The translations under genes and the position numbers were made by a program. Of a stretch of DNA of 64,000 nucleotides, positions 40,762 to 48,988 are shown one piece after another. Each line of letters starts with the position of its first letter. Position 1 is the stretch's first letter. The notes beneath the pieces are model-generated. The model was not told where the DNA came from and searched no databases. It worked only from the letters and a program-made list of their open reading frames with translations. This DNA comes from JAKPBU01 sp964425695 (GTDB taxonomy: Bacteria; Pseudomonadota; Gammaproteobacteria; Xanthomonadales; Xanthomonadaceae), in NCBI GenBank assembly GCA_964425695.1, contig CAYRNF010000008.1:1-64000 (forward strand), in the 5' to 3' direction.

Positions 40762-42186
40762 ATGCAGCGTCTGACCCATTGGATCAACGGCGCGCCGCTG
40801 GCGCCGCCCGATAACCGCTGGCTCGACGTGTTCGACCCGGCGGCAGGCGCGCCGTTCGCGCAGGTCGCCCGGGGCGATGCGTCCACGGTACAGGCGGCGG
40901 TGGAAGCCGCCGAAGCCGCGTTTCCCGCCTGGGCCGGCCTGCCCAACGACGTGCGCGCACGCTGGCTCGAACGGCTGGCCGACGCGCTGGAGGCGCGCAT
41001 CGAGGCCTTCGCCCGCGCCGAATCGCGCGACGGCGGCAAGCCTCTGCCCCTGGCGCGCGACGTCGAGATCCCGCGCGCCGTGTCGAACCTGCGCTTCTTC
41101 GCGCATGCGGCCACGCAGTTCTCCAGCGAGTCTCACCACGGCCAGGCCGGGTTGAACTACACGCTGCGCCTGCCGCTGGGCGTGGTGGGCGCAATCTCGC
41201 CGTGGAACCTGCCGCTGTACCTGTTCACGTGGAAGATCGCGCCGGCCCTGGCCGCGGGCAACACGGTGGTCGCCAAGCCCTCGGAAGTCACGCCGCTCAC
41301 CGCCACCATGCTGGGCGAACTGGCAGCGGAGATCGGCTTTCCGGCGGGCGTGCTGAACATCGTGCACGGACTGGGGCCCGAAACCGGCGAGGCGATCGTG
41401 TCCCATCCACGGATCAAGGCGGTTTCGTTCACCGGCAGCACCGCGGTGGGCCGGCGCATCGCGGGCATCGCCGCCCCCCTGCTGAAGAAGGTGTCGCTGG
41501 AGCTGGGCGGCAAGAACCCGACGCTGGTCTTCGCCGACAGCGACTGGCCCGCGCACCTGGACACGCTGGTGCGTTCGGCCTTTCAGAACGCCGGCCAGAT
41601 CTGCCTGTGCGGCTCGCGCATCCTGGTGGAACGCAGCGCTTACGACGCGTTCCGCGAGGCGTTCGTGGCGCGCGCCATCGCGCTGCGCTCGGGCGATCCG
41701 CAGGACGAGACCACCCAGCTCGGCCCGCTGGTCTCGCAGGCGCATTTCGACAAGGTCATGGCAGCCATCGCGCGGGCGCGCGACGAAGGCGGCCGCGTGC
41801 TGTGCGGCGGCGACGCCCTGCCGCGCCCGGGCTGGTACGTGGCGCCCACCGTGCTCGAGGGCCTGGGGCCGGAATGCGCCACCAACCGCGAGGAGATCTT
41901 CGGGCCGGTGGTGACGTTGCAACCCTTCGACAACGAGGCGCAGGCCCTGGCGCTGGCCAATGCGTCGGCGTACGGACTGGCCGCGGCGATCTTCACCCGC
42001 GACCTGGCGCGCGCGCACCGGCTCGCCGCCGGCGTGCAGGCCGGGATCGTGTGGATCAACGCCTGGCTGATGCGCGACCTGCGCACGCCGTTCGGCGGCG
42101 TGGGCCAGTCCGGCGTCGGCCGCGAGGGCGGCATGGAGGCGATGCGCTTCTTCACCGAACCCAGGAACGTGGGCATCGCGTTGTGA
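40762..42186 (+). CDS. 2-Aminomuconate-6-semialdehyde dehydrogenase
   Basis: A 474-residue NAD-dependent aldehyde dehydrogenase of the hydroxymuconic/aminomuconic semialdehyde group (AmnC/NbaE, human ALDH8A1-like). Catalytic Glu247 is in SLELGGKNP and the nucleophile Cys281 in NAGQICLCGSR, the normal 34 residues apart. NAD-binding ISPWNLPLYLFTWKIAPALAAGNTVVAKPSE and the C-terminal WLMRDLRTPFGGVGQSGVGREGG are typical of this group. The substrate is assigned from subfamily features plus linkage to 3-hydroxyanthranilate dioxygenase, ACMS decarboxylase and aminomuconate deaminase. It would oxidise aminomuconate semialdehyde to aminomuconate. Confidence 0.9.
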   Translation: MQRLTHWINGAPLAPPDNRWLDVFDPAAGAPFAQVARGDASTVQAAVEAAEAAFPAWAGLPNDVRARWLERLADALEARIEAFARAESRDGGKPLPLARDVEIPRAVSNLRFFAHAATQFSSESHHGQAGLNYTLRLPLGVVGAISPWNLPLYLFTWKIAPALAAGNTVVAKPSEVTPLTATMLGELAAEIGFPAGVLNIVHGLGPETGEAIVSHPRIKAVSFTGSTAVGRRIAGIAAPLLKKVSLELGGKNPTLVFADSDWPAHLDTLVRSAFQNAGQICLCGSRILVERSAYDAFREAFVARAIALRSGDPQDETTQLGPLVSQAHFDKVMAAIARARDEGGRVLCGGDALPRPGWYVAPTVLEGLGPECATNREEIFGPVVTLQPFDNEAQALALANASAYGLAAAIFTRDLARAHRLAAGVQAGIVWINAWLMRDLRTPFGGVGQSGVGREGGMEAMRFFTEPRNVGIAL

Positions 42187-42270
42187 GGTTTTCCCCCGCG
42201 TTGCATCGCGGTGGCCGCGGCGGCAGCCCGCACCGCACCGCGCCGTCTCCACGACGCGCGCCGGCCGCGC

Positions 42271-42276
42271 GATAAT
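42271..42276 (+). promoter_or_regulatory. -10-like GATAAT six bases before the carbonic anhydrase gene
   Basis: GATAAT, six bases, ATG at 42283. This predicts a separate leaderless transcript for the carbonic anhydrase-deaminase pair. Confidence 0.55.
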
Positions 42277-42282
42277 CACGGC

Positions 42283-42960
42283 ATGAGCCGCATCGACGAT
42301 CTGTTGCAGAAGAACCGGGCCTGGGCGGAGCGCATCCAGTCCGAAGACCCCACCTTCTTCGAACGCCTGTCGGGCCAGCAGGCGCCCAAGTACCTGTGGA
42401 TCGGGTGCTCGGATTCGCGCGTGCCGGCCAACCAGGTGGTGGACCTGGCCCCGGGCGAGGTGTTCGTGCATCGCAATATCGCCAACGTGGTGGTGCACAC
42501 CGACCTCAACTGCCTGTCGGTGATCCAGTTTGCCGTGGACGTGCTGAAGGTCGAGCACATCCTGGTGGTGGGCCACTACGGCTGCGGCGGCGTGCTGGCC
42601 GCGCTTCGCCGCAGCCGCGTGGGGCTGGCCGACAACTGGATCCGCCACGTGGTGGACGTGGCCCAGAAGCACGAGGCCGTGCTGGCGGATATTCCGGGCG
42701 AGGACGACGTGCACCACGGCCTGCGCCACGACCGCCTGTGCGAACTGAACGCGCTGGAGCAGGTGGTCAACGTGTGCGAGACCACCATCGTCCGCGATGC
42801 GTGGGCGCGCGGGCAGAAGCTCGCCGTGCATGGCTGGGTCTACACCTTGCGCGACGGTCGCGTGCACGACCTGGGGCTCGACGTGGACGGCGCCGAGGCC
42901 GTCGAACCGCAGTACCGGGCCGCGCTGGCGCGGATCCGCGACGACCGCGAGGACCGCTGA
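42283..42960 (+). CDS. can: Beta-carbonic anhydrase
   Basis: A 225-residue type-II beta-carbonic anhydrase interconverting CO2 and bicarbonate in the cytoplasm. Zinc ligands are Cys42 (WIGCSDSRVPANQ), His98 and Cys101 (VVGHYGCGGV). The Asp44-Arg46 pair is in place, as in E. coli Can, and numbering is identical. The 3' end is one base from the aminomuconate deaminase GTG, so the two are cotranslated. Its place inside a kynurenine-degradation cluster, next to an SbtA-like permease gene 1.2 kb on, suggests it handles CO2 released by ACMS decarboxylase. It may also be the general cellular enzyme. Confidence 0.95.
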   Translation: MSRIDDLLQKNRAWAERIQSEDPTFFERLSGQQAPKYLWIGCSDSRVPANQVVDLAPGEVFVHRNIANVVVHTDLNCLSVIQFAVDVLKVEHILVVGHYGCGGVLAALRRSRVGLADNWIRHVVDVAQKHEAVLADIPGEDDVHHGLRHDRLCELNALEQVVNVCETTIVRDAWARGQKLAVHGWVYTLRDGRVHDLGLDVDGAEAVEPQYRAALARIRDDREDR

Positions 42961-42961
42961 G

Positions 42962-43396
42962 GTGAACGAGGCTATCCAGGCCGGCGCGGCGCCCAGGGCG
43001 GTCGGGTCGTATCCGCACGCGCGTCGCGTGGGCGACCTGCTGTTCCTGTCCGGCATCGGTCCGCGCGATCCGGCCAGCGATGCGATCGCCGGGAACGAGT
43101 ACTTCGCCGACGGCCGCATCCGCCGGTACGACATCCAGGCGCAGGCGCGCGCCGTGTTCGCCAACGTTCGGGCGGTGCTGCAGGCATCGGGCGCGCGCTG
43201 GGAAGACCTGGTGGACGTGACCGTGTACCTCACCGACATGGCCCGCGACTTCAAGGCCTACAACGCGGTGTGGGCGGAGTTCTTCCCCGATCCGGCGACG
43301 GCGCCCTGCAGGACAACGCTCGGGATTACAGCCTTGCCTACGCCGATCGCGATCGAACTGAAATGCGTTGCGGTGCTGCCCGTGGCGACATCGTAG
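42962..43396 (+). CDS. 2-Aminomuconate deaminase (RidA/YjgF family)
   Basis: A 144-residue RidA-family protein. Blocks are RAVGSYPHARRVGDLLFLSGIGPRDPASDAI, IRRYDIQAQARAVFANVRAVLQASGARWEDLVDVTVYLTDM and CRTTLGITALPTPIAIELKCVAV. The conserved Arg of C-R-T-T and the ending match 2-aminomuconate deaminases (AmnD/NbaF type), which turn 2-aminomuconate into 4-oxalocrotonate plus ammonia. The function comes from subfamily features plus context. GTG at 42962 is one base after the carbonic anhydrase stop. Its amber stop (43394-43396) is part of a TCGTAGGATGGG repeat. Confidence 0.88.
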   Translation: MNEAIQAGAAPRAVGSYPHARRVGDLLFLSGIGPRDPASDAIAGNEYFADGRIRRYDIQAQARAVFANVRAVLQASGARWEDLVDVTVYLTDMARDFKAYNAVWAEFFPDPATAPCRTTLGITALPTPIAIELKCVAVLPVATS

Positions 43397-43535
43397 GATG
43401 GGTTGAGCCCAAGGCGATACCCACCGGCGCTGCCCCGCCGAAATCGTAGGATGGGCCGAACCGAAGACGATGTCACTCACCACTCGGTGCCGTTCATGTC
43501 GATGGGTATCGCTGCGCTCAACCCGTCCTACGGCG
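43391..43535. repeat. GTAGGATGGG repeat cluster with an inverted copy
   Basis: TCGTAGGATGGGTTGAGCCC at 43391 and TCGTAGGATGGGCCGAACC at 43444 are direct copies. GATGGGTATCGCTGCGCTCAAC plus CCGTCCTACGG ending near 43533 is the inverted partner. The element fills the 165-base gap between the deaminase and nbaC and supplies the deaminase stop codon. It could fold over nearly its whole length. Confidence 0.75.
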
Positions 43536-43561
43536 CCCGGCTCCTCCCACGGAATACCGCC

Positions 43562-44125
43562 ATGCTCCCCGCACCGCTGAACTTCCAGAAATGGATCGAC
43601 GAGCACCGCCACCTGCTCAAGCCGCCGGTGGGCAACAAGTGCCTGTACGACGGCGAGTTCATCGTGATGATCGTGGGCGGACCCAATGCGCGCACCGACT
43701 ACCACTTCGATGAGGGCCCGGAGTGGTTCTACCAGCTCGAAGGCGAGATGGTGCTGCGCGTGCAGGAAGGCTACGACGGCACCAGCGGCACGCTGCGCGA
43801 CATTCCGATCCGCGCGGGCGAGACGTTCCTGCTGCCGCCACGGGTGCCGCATTCGCCGCAGCGCGGACCGGATTCCATCGGCCTGGTGATCGAGCGCAGG
43901 CGCCTGGCCCACGAGGACGACGGCCTGCTGTGGTTCTGCGAGGCCTGCAATGCCAAGGTGTACGAGGAGTACTTCCACCTCAACGACATCGAGCAGGACT
44001 TCTTCCGCGTGTTCGAGCGGTTCTACCGCGACGACGCACTGCGCACCTGCAAGGCCTGCGGGCATCTCAACCCGCGTCCCAACCGCTACGAATTGCAGGC
44101 CGATTCCCAGGCCGACATCACATGA
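43562..44125 (+). CDS. nbaC: 3-Hydroxyanthranilate 3,4-dioxygenase
   Basis: A 187-residue cupin dioxygenase opening 3-hydroxyanthranilate to ACMS. Iron ligands are His48, Glu54 and His97. The substrate-binding Arg44, Arg101 and Glu111 occupy the positions known from the Ralstonia enzyme. The C-terminal rubredoxin-like iron site has Cys126, Cys129, Cys163 and Cys166 (CEAC and CKAC), as in bacterial and fungal but not animal forms. ATG 43562 matches family N-termini (L-P-A-P-L-N-F-Q-K-W-I-D-E); the frame upstream lies in a repeat. Its stop overlaps a 14-codon mini-frame. Confidence 0.96.
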   Translation: MLPAPLNFQKWIDEHRHLLKPPVGNKCLYDGEFIVMIVGGPNARTDYHFDEGPEWFYQLEGEMVLRVQEGYDGTSGTLRDIPIRAGETFLLPPRVPHSPQRGPDSIGLVIERRRLAHEDDGLLWFCEACNAKVYEEYFHLNDIEQDFFRVFERFYRDDALRTCKACGHLNPRPNRYELQADSQADIT

Positions 44126-44166
44126 AGATCGTCCCGCCGCCCGCCCCCATCGCGTGGATCCGCTGA
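44122..44166 (+). CDS. Possible 14-codon reading frame linking nbaC and the permease gene
   Basis: ATG at 44122 overlaps the nbaC stop (ATGA) and reads MKIVPPPAPIAWIR before a TGA that ends one base before the permease ATG at 44168. Such a coupled mini-frame would carry ribosomes from nbaC to the permease start. It may be only a relay or a decayed gene end; no peptide function is claimed. Confidence 0.3.
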   Translation: MKIVPPPAPIAWIR

Positions 44167-44167
44167 G

Positions 44168-45124
44168 ATGCTGTCTTCGGAACTGCTGGTGGCCAACCTG
44201 CTGTCTCCGGTGGTGCTGGCCTTCGCCCTGGGCGTGGTGGCGCGGCTGCTGCGCAGCGACCTGGAGATACCGCGCTCGATCCAGCAGTACCTGTCGATCT
44301 TCCTGCTGCTGGCGATCGGCCTGAAGGGCGGCGTGGCGCTCGGCCAGGGCGGCGATGCGCTACGCCTGCTCGGACTGGCCCTGTTGACCGTGGCCCTGGG
44401 CGTGGCGACCGCGGCCTCGTCGTATGTACTGGCGCGCGCGTGGCTGCGCGACGGGCGCGCGGACGCCGCCGCGATGGCCGCGCACTACGGCTCGGTGTCG
44501 GCAGTGACCTTCATCGCGGCCCAGCAGTTCGTCGAGCGTGGCGGCGGGCAGCCGGACGGGGTGCTGGTGGCGCTGGTGGTGGCGCTGGAGATTCCGGCCA
44601 TTCTCATCGGCCTGGCGCTCGGGCGCGGCGGCGCGGTGCGCATGGCGCAGGTGCGCGAGGTGCTCACCGGAAAGACGGCGATCCTGCTGCTCGGCGGTCT
44701 GGCCATCGGCGTGCTTGCCGGCAAGCAGCGCATCGCCAGCGTGGACGCGATGTACGTGCAGCTGTTCCAGGGCACGCTGATGCTGTTCATGATCGACATG
44801 GGCATGGTGGCCGCGCAGCAGCTGCGTACGCTCGGGCGCGAGGCGGCGCGACTGGTCCCGTACGCGACGCTGCTGCCGCTGGCGCATGGCTGCGTGGGTG
44901 CGCTTGCGGCGCGCTGGTGCGGGATGGATCCCGATACCGCCACCGTCTTCGCCACCATGGCGGCAAGCGCCTCCTACATCGCCGCACCCGCCTCGATCCG
45001 CGCGTCGCTGCCCGAGGCCAACGTCGGGCGCTGCCTTGCCGCATCGCTCGGCGTGACCTTTCCCTTCAACCTCGCGGTGGGCATTCCCCTGTACGCCGCG
45101 CTGGCTTCCGCCTTCGGACCGTAG
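44168..45124 (+). CDS. SbtA-family (sodium-dependent bicarbonate transporter type) permease
   Basis: A 318-residue integral membrane protein with about ten helices in two inverted halves. The blocks LFLLLAIGLKGGVALGQGG, AAHYGSVSAVTFIAAQQFVE and MLFMIDMGMVAAQQL, and a second-half MAASASYIAAPASIRASLPEAN, are characteristic of the SbtA/DUF897 family. Cyanobacterial members import bicarbonate with sodium; proteobacterial members are mostly untested. The gene begins two bases after the mini-frame following nbaC and ends four bases before ACMS decarboxylase, so it belongs to that operon. It could move bicarbonate, or instead an aromatic or carboxylate pathway compound. Confidence 0.85.
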   Translation: MLSSELLVANLLSPVVLAFALGVVARLLRSDLEIPRSIQQYLSIFLLLAIGLKGGVALGQGGDALRLLGLALLTVALGVATAASSYVLARAWLRDGRADAAAMAAHYGSVSAVTFIAAQQFVERGGGQPDGVLVALVVALEIPAILIGLALGRGGAVRMAQVREVLTGKTAILLLGGLAIGVLAGKQRIASVDAMYVQLFQGTLMLFMIDMGMVAAQQLRTLGREAARLVPYATLLPLAHGCVGALAARWCGMDPDTATVFATMAASASYIAAPASIRASLPEANVGRCLAASLGVTFPFNLAVGIPLYAALASAFGP

Positions 45125-45127
45125 CCG

Positions 45128-46153
45128 ATGCTGAAGATCGACACCCACGCCCACTACCTGCCGCGCGACTGGCCGGACCTGGCGCGCAAGTACGGCGACA
45201 GCCGGTTTCCGGTCATCCACCACACCGAAGACGGCCGCCACCGCATCTACAAGGACGGCAAGTTCTTCCGCGAGATCTGGTCCAAGACCTGGGACGCGCA
45301 GGAACGCATCGACGACTACGCGCGCTTCGGCGTGCAGGTGCAGGTGATCAGCACCGTACCGGTGATGTTCAGCTACTGGGCGAAGGCGCAGCACGCGCTG
45401 GAACTGCACCAGGCGCTCAACGACCACATGGCCGAAGCCTGCCGCGATTTCCCGCGCCACTACGCGGGCATCGGTACCGTGCCACTGCAGTCGCCGCGGC
45501 TTGCGGTGCAGGAACTCGAACGCTGCATGGATCAGCTGGGCCTGCAGGGCGTGCAGATCGGCTCGCACCTGCACCTGGCCGACGGCCAGCACTGGAACCT
45601 GGACGCGCCCGAGCTGTTTCCCTTCTTCGAGGCGGCGGCCGACCTGGGCGCGGCGATCCTGGTGCATCCCTGGGACATGATGGGCAGCGACACCATGCCC
45701 AAGTACTGGCTGCCGTGGCTGGTGGGCATGCCGGCCGAGCAGTCGCGCGCGGCGTGCGCACTGGTCTTCGGCGGCGTGCTGGAGCGCCTGCCCACGCTCA
45801 AGATCTGCATGGCCCACGGCGGCGGCAGTTTTCCGTACACCATCGGCCGCATCGAACATGGCTTCAACATGCGCCCGGATCTTGTGGCCACCGACAACCC
45901 GCACAACCCGCGCGGGTACCTGGAACGCCTGTACTTCGATTCCTGGGTGGCCGACCCGCGCGCACTGCGCTACCTGCTGGACACCTGCGGCGTGGACCGG
46001 GTGATGCTGGGCACCGACTACCCGTTCCCGCTGGGCGAGCAGGAGCCGGGTGCGGGCATCGCCGCGCTGGAGCTCGACCTCGCCGCGCAGGAACGGCTGT
46101 ACCACGGCACCGCGCTGGAGTGGCTGGGACTGGCGAAGACGAGGTTCGAATGA
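45128..46153 (+). CDS. nbaD: 2-Amino-3-carboxymuconate-6-semialdehyde decarboxylase (ACMSD)
   Basis: A 341-residue amidohydrolase-superfamily decarboxylase converting ACMS to 2-aminomuconate semialdehyde plus CO2, diverting flux away from quinolinate. Zinc ligands are His7 and His9 (DTHAHYLP), His180 (VHPWDMMG) and Asp297 (GTDYPFPLGE), and the catalytic His is at about 230 (MAHGGGSFP). Length and motif order match bacterial ACMSD (NbaD). It starts four bases after the permease stop. Its presence argues for catabolic rather than purely NAD-biosynthetic use of kynurenine. Confidence 0.95.
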   Translation: MLKIDTHAHYLPRDWPDLARKYGDSRFPVIHHTEDGRHRIYKDGKFFREIWSKTWDAQERIDDYARFGVQVQVISTVPVMFSYWAKAQHALELHQALNDHMAEACRDFPRHYAGIGTVPLQSPRLAVQELERCMDQLGLQGVQIGSHLHLADGQHWNLDAPELFPFFEAAADLGAAILVHPWDMMGSDTMPKYWLPWLVGMPAEQSRAACALVFGGVLERLPTLKICMAHGGGSFPYTIGRIEHGFNMRPDLVATDNPHNPRGYLERLYFDSWVADPRALRYLLDTCGVDRVMLGTDYPFPLGEQEPGAGIAALELDLAAQERLYHGTALEWLGLAKTRFE

Positions 46154-46231
46154 GCCGGACGCGCCGCGATCTTGAACTGCCGTCCGACGTTCCTGCGCTG
46201 GCTGGAAGCGCTTCACCACGGCGCGACGCGC

Positions 46232-46310
46232 TGGTCATCCCTTTCGGACTGGATGCTTCCTGCCAGGGCAGGACCAGAATGGATCCCCGCCTCCGCGGGG
46301 ATCATGGAGT
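46232..46310 (+). repeat. GTCATCCC-type repeat with 8-bp hairpin before kynU
   Basis: CTGGTCATCCC near 46231 and the hairpin ATCCCCGC/GCGGGGAT (46283-46302, loop CTCC) resemble the CGTCATCCCGG repeat class. The hairpin ends four bases before the GGAG that serves as the kynU ribosome site, so it could affect kynU translation or message processing. Confidence 0.6.
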
Positions 46311-46319
46311 GAGTTGCGG

Positions 46320-47594
46320 ATGACCGACCTGTTTACCGACGCCTGCGCCCACGCACAGGACGCCGCCGATCCGCTGCGCGCGTTCCGCGACGAGTTCCTG
46401 CTGCCGCGCCACGGCGATGCCGCGCAGGCCTACTTCTGCGGCAACTCGCTGGGCCTGCAGCCGCGCGGCGCGCGTGCGCACGTCGAGGAAGCGCTGGACA
46501 AGTGGGCGAACGAGGCCGTGGAAGGCCACTTCAGCGGACAGGCGCAGTGGATGTCCTACCACGCGCTGGTCCGCGAACCGCTGGCGCGCGTGGTCGGCGC
46601 GCAGCCTTCGGAAGTGGTGGCCATGAACTCGCTGACCGCGAACCTGCACCTGATGATGGTGAGCTTCTACCAGCCCACCATCGAGCGCACCGCGATCCTG
46701 GTGGAGGCCGGCAGCTTTCCTTCGGACCGCTATGCGGTGGAGTCGCAGCTGAAGTACCGCGGCCTGCCGCCGCAGCACACGCTGATCGAAGTCGAACCGG
46801 ACGAGCCGGACGGCACGGTCTCCATGGGCGCCATCGAGCGCGCCATCGCCGAGCACGGCAAGCGCCTGGCGCTGATCCTGTGGCCCGGCGTGCAGTACCG
46901 CACCGGGCAGGCCTTCGACCTGCAGGAAATCACCCGCCTGGGCCACGCCGCGGGCTGCGTCGTCGGCTTCGACCTGGCCCACGCCGTGGGCAACCTGCCC
47001 CTGCAGCTGCACGACAGCGGCGCGGACTTCGCCGTGTGGTGCCACTACAAGTACATGAACTCGGGGCCCGGCGCCGTCGCCGGCTGCTTCGTGCACGAAC
47101 GCCATGCGCGCACCCAGCGCCCGCGTTTCGCCGGGTGGTGGGGCAACGATGCCGCGGTCCGGTTTCGCATGGGCCCACAGTTCGATCCCACGCCCGGCGC
47201 CGACGGCTGGCAGCTGAGCAATCCGCCGATCCTGGCGCTGGCGCCCCTGCGCGCGGCGCTGGACCAGTTCGATCGCGCGGGGATGGCGGCGCTGCGCGGG
47301 AAGTCGCTGGCGCTCACGGGCTACCTGGAAGCCCTGATCCGCGCGGAGTTGGCCGATACCCTGCAGATCGTCACGCCCGCCGATCCGGCACGGCGTGGCG
47401 CGCAGCTGTCGCTGCGCGTGGCCGGTGGGCGCGAGCAGGGACGCGCGCTTTTCGAACATCTCGCCACGCACGGCGTGCTGGGCGACTGGCGCGAGCCCGA
47501 CGTGATCCGCATTTCCCCCGCACCGCTCTACAACACGCACGCCGAAGTGCTGCGTTTCGTGCGCACGGCGCTGGCCTGGAGCCAGGCGCGATGA
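46320..47594 (+). CDS. kynU: Kynureninase
   Basis: A 424-residue PLP enzyme cleaving (3-hydroxy)kynurenine to (3-hydroxy)anthranilate plus alanine. Motifs are YFCGNSLGLQPRGARAHVEEAL, MNSLTANLHLMM, LILWPGVQYRTGQAFD, VGFDLAHAVGNLPLQLHD, and the PLP-lysine segment VWCHYKYMNSGPGAVAG with Lys244. WWGNDAAVRFRMGPQFDPTPGADGWQLSNPPIL is also typical. ATG 46320 has GGAG ten bases upstream; an in-frame TTG at 46314 was rejected. The stop overlaps the kmo start (ATGA). Confidence 0.97.
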   Translation: MTDLFTDACAHAQDAADPLRAFRDEFLLPRHGDAAQAYFCGNSLGLQPRGARAHVEEALDKWANEAVEGHFSGQAQWMSYHALVREPLARVVGAQPSEVVAMNSLTANLHLMMVSFYQPTIERTAILVEAGSFPSDRYAVESQLKYRGLPPQHTLIEVEPDEPDGTVSMGAIERAIAEHGKRLALILWPGVQYRTGQAFDLQEITRLGHAAGCVVGFDLAHAVGNLPLQLHDSGADFAVWCHYKYMNSGPGAVAGCFVHERHARTQRPRFAGWWGNDAAVRFRMGPQFDPTPGADGWQLSNPPILALAPLRAALDQFDRAGMAALRGKSLALTGYLEALIRAELADTLQIVTPADPARRGAQLSLRVAGGREQGRALFEHLATHGVLGDWREPDVIRISPAPLYNTHAEVLRFVRTALAWSQAR

Positions 47595-48988
47595 GCGCGC
47601 GGCCTCGCCACGCCAGCATCATCGGCGCGGGACTCGCCGGGAGCCTGCTGGCCACCCTGCTCGCTCGGCGCGGCTGGGACGTGGACGTGTACGAACGCCG
47701 GGGCGATCCGCGGATCAAGGGCTACGAAGGCGGTCGCTCCATCAACCTGGCGCTGGCCGAACGCGGCCGCCACGCGCTGGCGCAGGCCGGTGCACAGGAT
47801 GCGGTGATGCGCCAGGCCGTGATGATGCGCGGGCGCATGGTGCATTTCGCCGACGGACGCGTGGAACTGCAGCGCTACGGCCGCGACGACAGCGAGGTGA
47901 TCTGGTCGATCCACCGCGGCGACCTCAACCTGACCTTGCTGCAGCTGGCCAGCGATGCCGGCGCACAGTTTCACTTCAACCGCCGGCTCGAAAGCGTGGA
48001 TTTCGTACGGCGCGACCTGGTGTTCGTGGACGACCGCAGCGGCGCGCAGCACGGCGCGCCGTTCAACACCGTGATCGGCGCCGACGGCGCGGGTTCCGCG
48101 CTGCGCCGGCTGATGGATGCGCACGCGCCGCTGGGCGAGCGCAGCGACCTGCTGGACCATGCCTACAAGGAACTGGAGATCCCGCCTGCGGCCGGCGGCG
48201 GGTTCCGCATCGAGCCGCACGCCCTGCACATCTGGCCGCGCGGCCAGTACATGTGCATCGCCCTGCCCAACGACGAGCAGACCTTCACCGTGACGCTCTT
48301 CATGGCGGCAAAAGACGACGGCAGCGGCGCGCCCAGCTTCGAGACCGTGGCGACGCCTGCGCAGGCGCGCGCGCTGTTCGAACGCGACTTCACCGATGCG
48401 GTGCCTCTGATCCCCGACCTGGAGGAAGACTGGGCCCGCAATCCGCCCGGTGTGCTGGGCACGATCAAGCTGGAACGCTGGCATCTGGACGGCCGTGCGC
48501 TGCTGATCGGCGACGCCGCGCACGCCATGGTGCCCTTCCACGGCCAGGGCATGAACTGCGCGTTCGAGGACTGCGTGGCGCTGGCAGCGCACATGGACGC
48601 CGTGGCGACAGGACGCACGTCGCTTGCCGACGCCTATGCCGCGTTCGAGGCCGAACGCAAGCCCAATGCCGCAGCGATCCAGCACATGGCGCTGGAAAAC
48701 TACATCGAGATGCGCGACCGGGTGGACGACCCCGACTTTCTGCTGCAACGCGCGCTGGAACTGGCGCTGCATGCGCGGCATCCGGACCGCTTCGTCCCGC
48801 ACTACACCATGGTGACCTTCATGCGCATCCCGTACGCGGTGGCGCTGCAGCGCAGCGAGGTGCAGCGCGCGATCCTGGTGGAGGCCACGCGCGGGCTGGA
48901 GACGCTGGAAGGCGTCGACTGGGCCGCGCTGGACGCGCAGGTCCAGCACCGGCTCGCGCCGCTGGAACCCGAAACCACCCCGCAGTAG
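47591..48988 (+). CDS. kmo: Kynurenine 3-monooxygenase
   Basis: A 465-residue FAD hydroxylase turning kynurenine into 3-hydroxykynurenine with NADPH and O2. It has the N-terminal FAD motif IIGAGLAGSLLATLLA (about 9-24), YEGGRSINLALAERGRHAL characteristic of KMO, IHRGDLN, and the second FAD block LLIGDAAHAMVPFHGQGMNCAFEDC. The C-terminal region after about 380 (HARHPDRFVPHYTMVTFMRIPYAVALQRSE) corresponds to the membrane or substrate-domain segment of KMO. It is coupled to kynU by a four-base overlap. The amber stop (48986-48988) falls in a GTAGCAGCGGC repeat. Confidence 0.97.
   Translation: MSARPRHASIIGAGLAGSLLATLLARRGWDVDVYERRGDPRIKGYEGGRSINLALAERGRHALAQAGAQDAVMRQAVMMRGRMVHFADGRVELQRYGRDDSEVIWSIHRGDLNLTLLQLASDAGAQFHFNRRLESVDFVRRDLVFVDDRSGAQHGAPFNTVIGADGAGSALRRLMDAHAPLGERSDLLDHAYKELEIPPAAGGGFRIEPHALHIWPRGQYMCIALPNDEQTFTVTLFMAAKDDGSGAPSFETVATPAQARALFERDFTDAVPLIPDLEEDWARNPPGVLGTIKLERWHLDGRALLIGDAAHAMVPFHGQGMNCAFEDCVALAAHMDAVATGRTSLADAYAAFEAERKPNAAAIQHMALENYIEMRDRVDDPDFLLQRALELALHARHPDRFVPHYTMVTFMRIPYAVALQRSEVQRAILVEATRGLETLEGVDWAALDAQVQHRLAPLEPETTPQ

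Noticed and set aside
41640..42233. Reverse-strand frame opposite the aldehyde dehydrogenase
   Set aside because: Shadow frame with Ser/Arg/Pro-rich product and no recognisable domain.
46141..46160. tRNA-like GGTTCGAAT
   Set aside because: It is the last codons of ACMSD; no cloverleaf around it.
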